In this document: in pieces, positions 1 through 10,676 of the stretch
Numbering within the stretch: position 1 is the stretch's first letter
Layout of the letters: every line of letters starts with the position of its first letter
DNA from: Parashewanella tropica
GTDB lineage: Bacteria; Pseudomonadota; Gammaproteobacteria; Enterobacterales; Shewanellaceae
Length of the DNA stretch: 64,000 nucleotides
Direction: 5' to 3'
Assembly: GCF_004358445.1 (NCBI RefSeq)
Contig: NZ_CP037951.1
Location: 359,501-423,500, forward strand
The notes under the pieces: generated by a model
What the model saw: only the letters and a program-made list of their open reading frames with translations
Told to the model about the DNA's origin: nothing
Databases searched by the model: none
Made by a program: the position numbers and the translations under genes

Positions 1-3000
1 GATCTTCCAGCCCAATGATGGTGACCAGTACAGCTTTGGCTACGATGAAAACAGCAGTGCCGGTCACATCATCGGCACGGTCACGGCCACCGACGCCGAC
101 AAAGACAGCGTCAGCTATCGCATCACCAGCGGCAACGACAACGGCTGGTTCGCCATCAACAGCAGCGGTCAAATCACCCTAACGGCGGCGGGCGCAGCGG
201 CGGCGGCCAACGACTACGAAGTGCTGAACAACGTACACACCTTAGTGGTGGAAGCCAGCGACGGCAGTCGCACCGACAGCGTCACAGTGGTGCTCAATGA
301 GCGGAACGTGAACGACAACGATCCGATCTTCCAGCCCAATGATGGTGACCAGTACAGCTTTGGCTACGATGAAAACAGCAGTGCCGGTCACATCATCGGC
401 ACGGTCACGGCCACCGACGCCGACAAAGACAGCGTCAGCTATCGCATCACCAGCGGCAACGACAACGGCTGGTTCGCCATCAACAGCAGCGGTCAAATCA
501 CCCTAACGGCGGCGGGCGCAGCGGCGGCGGCCAACGACTACGAAGTGCTGAACAACGTACACACCTTAGTGGTGGAAGCCAGCGACGGCAGTCGTACCGA
601 CAGCGTCACAGTGGTGCTCAATGAGCGGAACGTGAACGACAACGATCCGATCTTCCAGCCCAATGATGGTGACCAGTACAGCTTTGGCTACGATGAAAAC
701 AGCAGTGCCGGTCACATCATCGGCACGGTCACGGCCACCGACGCCGACAAAGACAGCGTCAGCTATCGCATCACCAGCGGCAACGACAACGGCTGGTTCG
801 CCATCAACAGCAGCGGTCAAATCACCCTAACGGCGGCGGGCGCAGCGGCGGCGGCCAACGACTACGAAGTGCTGAACAACGTACACACCTTAGTGGTGGA
901 AGCCAGCGACGGCAGTCGCACCGACAGCGTCACAGTGGTGCTCAATGAGCGGAACGTGAACGACAACGATCCGATCTTCCAGCCCAATGATGGTGACCAG
1001 TACAGCTTTGGCTACGATGAAAACAGCAGTGCCGGTCACATCATCGGCACGGTCACGGCCACCGACGCCGACAAAGACAGCGTCAGCTATCGCATCACCA
1101 GCGGCAACGACAACGGCTGGTTCGCCATCAACAGCAGCGGTCAAATCACCCTAACGGCGGCGGGCGCAGCGGCGGCGGCCAACGACTACGAAGTGCTGAA
1201 CAACGTACACACCTTAGTGGTGGAAGCCAGCGACGGCAGTCGCACCGACAGCGTCACAGTGGTGCTCAATGAGCGGAACGTGAACGACAACGATCCGATC
1301 TTCCAGCCCAATGATGGTGACCAGTACAGCTTTGGCTACGATGAAAACAGCAGTGCCGGTCACATCATCGGCACGGTCACGGCCACCGACGCCGACAAAG
1401 ACAGCGTCAGCTATCGCATCACCAGCGGCAACGACAACGGCTGGTTCGCCATCAACAGCAGCGGTCAAATCACCCTAACGGCGGCGGGCGCAGCGGCGGC
1501 GGCCAACGACTACGAAGTGCTGAACAACGTACACACCTTAGTGGTGGAAGCCAGCGACGGCAGTCGCACCGACAGCGTCACAGTGGTGCTCAATGAGCGG
1601 AACGTGAACGACAACGATCCGATCTTCCAGCCCAATGATGGTGACCAGTACAGCTTTGGCTACGATGAAAACAGCAGTGCCGGTCACATCATCGGCACGG
1701 TCACGGCCACCGACGCCGACAAAGACAGCGTCAGCTATCGCATCACCAGCGGCAACGACAACGGCTGGTTCGCCATCAACAGCAGCGGTCAAATCACCCT
1801 AACGGCGGCGGGCGCAGCGGCGGCGGCCAACGACTACGAAGTGCTGAACAACGTACACACCTTAGTGGTGGAAGCCAGCGACGGCAGTCGCACCGACAGC
1901 GTCACAGTGGTGCTCAATGAGCGGAACGTGAACGACAACGATCCGATCTTCCAGCCCAATGATGGTGACCAGTACAGCTTTGGCTACGATGAAAACAGCA
2001 GTGCCGGTCACATCATCGGCACGGTCACGGCCACCGACGCCGACAAAGACAGCGTCAGCTATCGCATCACCAGCGGCAACGACAACGGCTGGTTCGCCAT
2101 CAACAGCAGCGGTCAAATCACCCTAACGGCGGCGGGCGCAGCGGCGGCGGCCAACGACTACGAAGTGCTGAACAACGTACACACCTTAGTGGTGGAAGCC
2201 AGCGACGGCAGTCGTACCGACAGCGTCACAGTGGTGCTCAATGAGCGGAACGTGAACGACAACGATCCGATCTTCCAGCCCAATGATGGTGACCAGTACA
2301 GCTTTGGCTACGATGAAAACAGCAGTGCCGGTCACATCATCGGCACGGTCACGGCCACCGACGCCGACAAAGACAGCGTCAGCTATCGCATCACCAGCGG
2401 CAACGACAACGGCTGGTTCGCCATCAACAGCAGCGGTCAAATCACCCTAACGGCGGCGGGCGCAGCGGCGGCGGCCAACGACTACGAAGTGCTGAACAAC
2501 GTACACACCTTAGTGGTGGAAGCCAGCGACGGCAGTCGCACCGACAGCGTCACAGTGGTGCTCAATGAGCGGAACGTGAACGACAACGATCCGATCTTCC
2601 AGCCCAATGATGGTGACCAGTACAGCTTTGGCTACGATGAAAACAGCAGTGCCGGTCACATCATCGGCACGGTCACGGCCACCGACGCCGACAAAGACAG
2701 CGTCAGCTATCGCATCACCAGCGGCAACGACAACGGCTGGTTCGCCATCAACAGCAGCGGTCAAATCACCCTAACGGCGGCGGGCGCAGCGGCGGCGGCC
2801 AACGACTACGAAGTGCTGAACAACGTACACACCTTAGTGGTGGAAGCCAGCGACGGCAGTCGCACCGACAGCGTCACAGTGGTGCTCAATGAGCGGAACG
2901 TGAACGACAACGATCCGATCTTCCAGCCCAATGATGGTGACCAGTACAGCTTTGGCTACGATGAAAACAGCAGTGCCGGTCACATCATCGGCACGGTCAC

Positions 3001-6000
3001 GGCCACCGACGCCGACAAAGACAGCGTCAGCTATCGCATCACCAGCGGCAACGACAACGGCTGGTTCGCCATCAACAGCAGCGGTCAAATCACCCTAACG
3101 GCGGCGGGCGCAGCGGCGGCGGCCAACGACTACGAAGTGCTGAACAACGTACACACCTTAGTGGTGGAAGCCAGCGACGGCAGTCGCACCGACAGCGTCA
3201 CAGTGGTGCTCAATGAGCGGAACGTGAACGACAACGATCCGATCTTCCAGCCCAATGATGGTGACCAGTACAGCTTTGGCTACGATGAAAACAGCAGTGC
3301 CGGTCACATCATCGGCACGGTCACGGCCACCGACGCCGACAAAGACAGCGTCAGCTATCGCATCACCAGCGGCAACGACAACGGCTGGTTCGCCATCAAC
3401 AGCAGCGGTCAAATCACCCTAACGGCGGCGGGCGCAGCGGCGGCGGCCAACGACTACGAAGTGCTGAACAACGTACACACCTTAGTGGTGGAAGCCAGCG
3501 ACGGCAGTCGCATCGACAGCGTCACAGTGGTGCTCAATGAGCGGAACGTGAACGACAACGATCCGATCTTCCAGCCCAATGATGGTGACCAGTACAGCTT
3601 TGGCTACGATGAAAACAGCAGTGCCGGTCACATCATCGGCACGGTCACGGCCACCGACGCCGACAAAGACAGCGTCAGCTATCGCATCACCAGCGGCAAC
3701 GACAACGGCTGGTTCGCCATCAACAGCAGCGGTCAAATCACCCTAACGGCGGCGGGCGCAGCGGCGGCGGCCAACGACTACGAAGTGCTGAACAACGTAC
3801 ACACCTTAGTGGTGGAAGCCAGCGACGGCAGTCGCACCGACAGCGTCACAGTGGTGCTCAATGAGCGGAACGTGAACGACAACGATCCGATCTTCCAGCC
3901 CAATGATGGTGACCAGTACAGCTTTGGCTACGATGAAAACAGCAGTGCCGGTCACATCATCGGCACGGTCACGGCCACCGACGCCGACAAAGACAGCGTC
4001 AGCTATCGCATCACCAGCGGCAACGACAACGGCTGGTTCGCCATCAACAGCAGCGGTCAAATCACCCTGACGGCGGCGGGCGCAGCGGCGGCGGCCAACG
4101 ACTACGAAGTGCTGAACAATGTACACACCTTAGTGGTGGAAGCCAGCGACGGCAGTCGTACCGACAGCGTCACAGTGGTGCTCAATGAGCGGAACGTGAA
4201 CGACAACGATCCGATCTTCCAGCCCAATGATGGTGACCAGTACAGCTTTGGCTACGATGAAAACAGCAGTGCGGGTCATGTCATCGGCACCGTGGTGGCG
4301 ACGGACGCAGACAAAGACAGCGTGACCTATCGCATCACCAGTGGCAACGACAACGGCTGGTTCGCCATCAACAGCAGCGGTCAAATCACCCTAACGGCGG
4401 TGGGCGCCGCCGCAGCGGCCAACGACTATGAAGTGCTGAGCAACGTGCACACCTTAGTGGTGGAAGCCAGCGACGGCAGTCGCACCGACAGCGTCACAGT
4501 GGTGCTCAATGAGCGGAACGTGAACGACAACGATCCGATCTTCCAGCCCAATGATGGTGACCAGTACAGCTTTGGCTACGATGAAAACAGCAGTGCCGGT
4601 CACATCATCGGCACGGTCACGGCCACCGACGCCGACAAAGACAGCGTCAGCTATCGCATCACCAGCGGCAACGACAACGGCTGGTTCGCCATCAACAGCA
4701 GCGGTCAAATCACCCTGACGGCGGCGGGCGCCGCGGCGGCGGCCAACGACTACGAAGTGCTGAACAACGTACACACCTTAGTGGTGGAAGCCAGCGACGG
4801 CAGTCGCATCGACAGCGTCACAGTGGTGCTCAATGAGCGGAACGTGAACGACAACGATCCGATCTTCCAGCCCAATGATGGTGACCAGTACAGCTTTGGC
4901 TACGATGAAAACAGCAGTGCCGGTCACATCATCGGCACGGTCACGGCCACCGACGCCGACAAAGACAGCGTCAGCTATCGCATCACCAGCGGCAACGACA
5001 ACGGCTGGTTCGCCATCAACAGCAGCGGTCAAATCACCCTAACGGCGGCGGGCGCAGCGGCGGCGGCCAACGACTACGAAGTGCTGAATAACGTACACAC
5101 CTTAGTGGTGGAAGCCAGCGACGGCAGTCGTACCGACAGCGTCACAGTGGTGCTCAATGAGCGGAACGTGAACGACAACGATCCGATCTTCCAGCCCAAT
5201 GATGGTGACCAGTACAGCTTTGGCTACGATGAAAACAGCAGTGCCGGTCACATCATCGGCACGGTCACGGCCACCGACGCCGACAAAGACAGCGTCAGCT
5301 ATCGCATCACCAGCGGCAACGACAACGGCTGGTTCGCCATCAACAGCAGCGGTCAAATCACCCTAACGGCGGCGGGCGCAGCGGCGGCGGCCAACGACTA
5401 CGAAGTGCTGAACAACGTACACACCTTAGTGGTGGAAGCCAGCGACGGCAGTCGCACCGACAGCGTCACAGTGGTGCTCAATGAGCGGAACGTGAACGAC
5501 AACGATCCGATCTTCCAGCCCAATGATGGTGACCAGTACAGCTTTGGCTACGATGAAAACAGCAGTGCGGGTCATGTCATCGGCACCGTGGTGGCGACGG
5601 ACGCAGACAAAGACAGCGTGACCTATCGCATCACCAGTGGCAACGACAACGGCTGGTTCGCCATCAACAGCAGCGGTCAAATCACCCTAACGGCGGTGGG
5701 CGCCGCCGCAGCGGCCAACGACTATGAAGTGCTGAGCAACGTGCACACCTTAGTGGTGGAAGCCAGCGACGGCAGTCGCACCGACAGCGTCACAGTGGTG
5801 CTCAATGAGCGGAACGTGAACGACAACGATCCGATCTTCCAGCCCAATGATGGTGACCAGTACAGCTTTGGCTACGATGAAAACAGCAGTGCCGGTCACA
5901 TCATCGGCACGGTCACGGCCACCGACGCCGACAAAGACAGCGTCAGCTATCGCATCACCAGCGGCAACGACAACGGCTGGTTCGCCATCAACAGCAGCGG

Positions 6001-9000
6001 TCAAATCACCCTAACGGCGGCGGGCGCAGCGGCGGCGGCCAACGACTACGAAGTGCTGAACAACGTACACACCTTAGTGGTGGAAGCCAGCGACGGCAGT
6101 CGCACCGACAGCGTCACAGTGGTGCTCAATGAGCGGAACGTGAACGACAACGATCCGATCTTCCAGCCCAATGATGGTGACCAGTACAGCTTTGGCTACG
6201 ATGAAAACAGCAGTGCCGGTCACATCATCGGCACGGTCACGGCCACCGACGCCGACAAAGACAGCGTCAGCTATCGCATCACCAGCGGCAACGACAACGG
6301 CTGGTTCGCCATCAACAGCAGCGGTCAAATCACCCTAACGGCGGCGGGCGCAGCGGCGGCGGCCAACGACTACGAAGTGCTGAACAACGTACACACCTTA
6401 GTGGTGGAAGCCAGCGACGGCAGTCGTACCGACAGCGTCACAGTGGTGCTCAATGAGCGGAACGTGAACGACAACGATCCGATCTTCCAGCCCAATGATG
6501 GTGACCAGTACAGCTTTGGCTACGATGAAAACAGCAGTGCCGGTCACATCATCGGCACGGTCACGGCCACCGACGCCGACAAAGACAGCGTCAGCTATCG
6601 CATCACCAGCGGCAACGACAACGGCTGGTTCGCCATCAACAGCAGCGGTCAAATCACCCTAACGGCGGCGGGCGCAGCGGCGGCGGCCAACGACTACGAA
6701 GTGCTGAACAACGTACACACCTTAGTGGTGGAAGCCAGCGACGGCAGTCGCACCGACAGCGTCACAGTGGTGCTCAATGAGCGGAACGTGAACGACAACG
6801 ATCCGATCTTCCAGCCCAATGATGGTGACCAGTACAGCTTTGGCTACGATGAAAACAGCAGTGCCGGTCACATCATCGGCACGGTCACGGCCACCGACGC
6901 CGACAAAGACAGCGTCAGCTATCGCATCACCAGCGGCAACGACAACGGCTGGTTCGCCATCAACAGCAGCGGTCAAATCACCCTAACGGCGGCGGGCGCA
7001 GCGGCGGCGGCCAACGACTACGAAGTGCTGAACAACGTACACACCTTAGTGGTGGAAGCCAGCGACGGCAGTCGCATCGACAGCGTCACAGTGGTGCTCA
7101 ATGAGCGGAACGTGAACGACAACGATCCGATCTTCCAGCCCAATGATGGTGACCAGTACAGCTTTGGCTACGATGAAAACAGCAGTGCCGGTCACATCAT
7201 CGGCACGGTCACGGCCACCGACGCCGACAAAGACAGCGTCAGCTATCGCATCACCAGCGGCAACGACAACGGCTGGTTCGCCATCAACAGCAGCGGTCAA
7301 ATCACCCTAACGGCGGCGGGCGCAGCGGCGGCGGCCAACGACTACGAAGTGCTGAACAACGTACACACCTTAGTGGTGGAAGCCAGCGACGGCAGTCGCA
7401 CCGACAGCGTCACAGTGGTGCTCAATGAGCGGAACGTGAACGACAACGATCCGATCTTCCAGCCCAATGATGGTGACCAGTACAGCTTTGGCTACGATGA
7501 AAACAGCAGTGCCGGTCACATCATCGGCACGGTCACGGCCACCGACGCCGACAAAGACAGCGTCAGCTATCGCATCACCAGCGGCAACGACAACGGCTGG
7601 TTCGCCATCAACAGCAGCGGTCAAATCACCCTAACGGCGGCGGGCGCAGCGGCGGCGGCCAACGACTACGAAGTGCTGAACAACGTACACACCTTAGTGG
7701 TGGAAGCCAGCGACGGCAGTCGTACCGACAGCGTCACAGTGGTGCTCAATGAGCGGAACGTGAACGACAACGATCCGATCTTCCAGCCCAATGATGGTGA
7801 CCAGTACAGCTTTGGCTACGATGAAAACAGCAGTGCCGGTCACATCATCGGCACGGTCACGGCCACCGACGCCGACAAAGACAGCGTCAGCTATCGCATC
7901 ACCAGCGGCAACGACAACGGCTGGTTCGCCATCAACAGCAGCGGTCAAATCACCCTAACGGCGGCGGGCGCAGCGGCGGCGGCCAACGACTACGAAGTGC
8001 TGAACAACGTACACACCTTAGTGGTGGAAGCCAGCGACGGCAGTCGCACCGACAGCGTCACAGTGGTGCTCAATGAGCGGAACGTGAACGACAACGATCC
8101 GATCTTCCAGCCCAATGATGGTGACCAGTACAGCTTTGGCTACGATGAAAACAGCAGTGCCGGTCACATCATCGGCACGGTCACGGCCACCGACGCCGAC
8201 AAAGACAGCGTCAGCTATCGCATCACCAGCGGCAACGACAACGGCTGGTTCGCCATCAACAGCAGCGGTCAAATCACCCTAACGGCGGCGGGCGCAGCGG
8301 CGGCGGCCAACGACTACGAAGTGCTGAACAACGTACACACCTTAGTGGTGGAAGCCAGCGACGGCAGTCGCACCGACAGCGTCACAGTGGTGCTCAATGA
8401 GCGGAACGTGAACGACAACGATCCGATCTTCCAGCCCAATGATGGTGACCAGTACAGCTTTGGCTACGATGAAAACAGCAGTGCCGGTCACATCATCGGC
8501 ACGGTCACGGCCACCGACGCCGACAAAGACAGCGTCAGCTATCGCATCACCAGCGGCAACGACAACGGCTGGTTCGCCATCAACAGCAGCGGTCAAATCA
8601 CCCTAACGGCGGCGGGCGCAGCGGCGGCGGCCAACGACTACGAAGTGCTGAACAACGTACACACCTTAGTGGTGGAAGCCAGCGACGGCAGTCGCACCGA
8701 CAGCGTCACAGTGGTGCTCAATGAGCGGAACGTGAACGACAACGATCCGATCTTCCAGCCCAATGATGGTGACCAGTACAGCTTTGGCTACGATGAAAAC
8801 AGCAGTGCCGGTCACATCATCGGCACGGTCACGGCCACCGACGCCGACAAAGACAGCGTCAGCTATCGCATCACCAGCGGCAACGACAACGGCTGGTTCG
8901 CCATCAACAGCAGCGGTCAAATCACCCTAACGGCGGCGGGCGCAGCGGCGGCGGCCAACGACTACGAAGTGCTGAACAACGTACACACCTTAGTGGTGGA

Positions 9001-10676
9001 AGCCAGCGACGGCAGTCGCACCGACAGCGTCACAGTGGTGCTCAATGAGCGGAACGTGAACGACAACGATCCGATCTTCCAGCCCAATGATGGTGACCAG
9101 TACAGCTTTGGCTACGATGAAAACAGCAGTGCCGGTCACATCATCGGCACGGTCACGGCCACCGACGCCGACAAAGACAGCGTCAGCTATCGCATCACCA
9201 GCGGCAACGACAACGGCTGGTTCGCCATCAACAGCAGCGGTCAAATCACCCTAACGGCGGCGGGCGCAGCGGCGGCGGCCAACGACTACGAAGTGCTGAA
9301 CAACGTACACACCTTAGTGGTGGAAGCCAGCGACGGCAGTCGTACCGACAGCGTCACAGTGGTGCTCAATGAGCGGAACGTGAACGACAACGATCCGATC
9401 TTCCAGCCCAATGATGGTGACCAGTACAGCTTTGGCTACGATGAAAACAGCAGTGCCGGTCACATCATCGGCACGGTCACGGCCACCGACGCCGACAAAG
9501 ACAGCGTCAGCTATCGCATCACCAGCGGCAACGACAACGGCTGGTTCGCCATCAACAGCAGCGGTCAAATCACCCTAACGGCGGCGGGCGCAGCGGCGGC
9601 GGCCAACGACTACGAAGTGCTGAACAACGTACACACCTTAGTGGTGGAAGCCAGCGACGGCAGTCGCACCGACAGCGTCACAGTGGTGCTCAATGAGCGG
9701 AACGTGAACGACAACGATCCGATCTTCCAGCCCAATGATGGTGACCAGTACAGCTTTGGCTACGATGAAAACAGCAGTGCCGGTCACATCATCGGCACGG
9801 TCACGGCCACCGACGCCGACAAAGACAGCGTCAGCTATCGCATCACCAGCGGCAACGACAACGGCTGGTTCGCCATCAACAGCAGCGGTCAAATCACCCT
9901 AACGGCGGCGGGCGCAGCGGCGGCGGCCAACGACTACGAAGTGCTGAACAATGTACACACCTTAGTGGTGGAAGCCAGCGACGGCAGTCGCACCGACAGC
10001 GTCACAGTGGTGCTCAATGAGCGGAACGTGAACGACAACGATCCGATCTTCCAGCCCAATGATGGTGACCAGTACAGCTTTGGCTACGATGAAAACAGCA
10101 GTGCCGGTCACATCATCGGCACGGTCACGGCCACCGACGCCGACAAAGACAGCGTCAGCTATCGCATCACCAGCGGCAACGACAACGGCTGGTTCGCCAT
10201 CAACAGCAGCGGTCAAATCACCCTAACGGCGGCGGGCGCAGCGGCGGCGGCCAACGACTACGAAGTGCTGAACAACGTACACACCTTAGTGGTGGAAGCC
10301 AGCGACGGCAGTCGCATCGACAGCGTCACAGTGGTGCTCAATGAGCGGAACGTGAACGACAACGATCCGATCTTCCAGCCCAATGATGGTGACCAGTACA
10401 GCTTTGGCTACGATGAAAACAGCAGTGCCGGTCACATCATCGGCACGGTCACGGCCACCGACGCCGACAAAGACAGCGTCAGCTATCGCATCACCAGCGG
10501 CAACGACAACGGCTGGTTCGCCATCAACAGCAGCGGTCAAATCACCCTAACGGCGGCGGGCGCAGCGGCGGCGGCCAACGACTACGAAGTGCTGAACAAC
10601 GTACACACCTTAGTGGTGGAAGCCAGCGACGGCAGTCGCACCGACAGCGTCACAGTGGTGCTCAATGAGCGGAACG
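1..10676 (+). repeat. Tandem array of 33 visible 324-bp units encoding the adhesin's 108-residue repeats
   Basis: The unit beginning gatcttccag recurs exactly every 324 bp, at 1, 325, 649 and so on to 10369, and the array continues off the left edge. Most units are identical or differ by one or two bases. The main variants are a silent C to T in an Arg codon (units starting at 325, 1945, 3889, 4861, 6157, 7453 and 9073), a Thr to Ile change (3241, 4537, 6805 and 10045), and two units (4213 and 5509) sharing the same cluster of changes. One unit counted by hand is about 60 percent G+C, clearly above the flanking genes. Confidence 0.97.

Noticed and set aside
242-10540. Series of antisense 84-residue open frames, one per 324-bp unit
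   Set aside because: They are shadows of the repeated sense reading frame: the composition of the repeat leaves one antisense frame open. No ribosome site, and they vary exactly with the sense changes.
1-10676. CRISPR-like regular spacing
   Set aside because: The whole 324-bp unit is repeated with no unique spacers and encodes a continuous protein.
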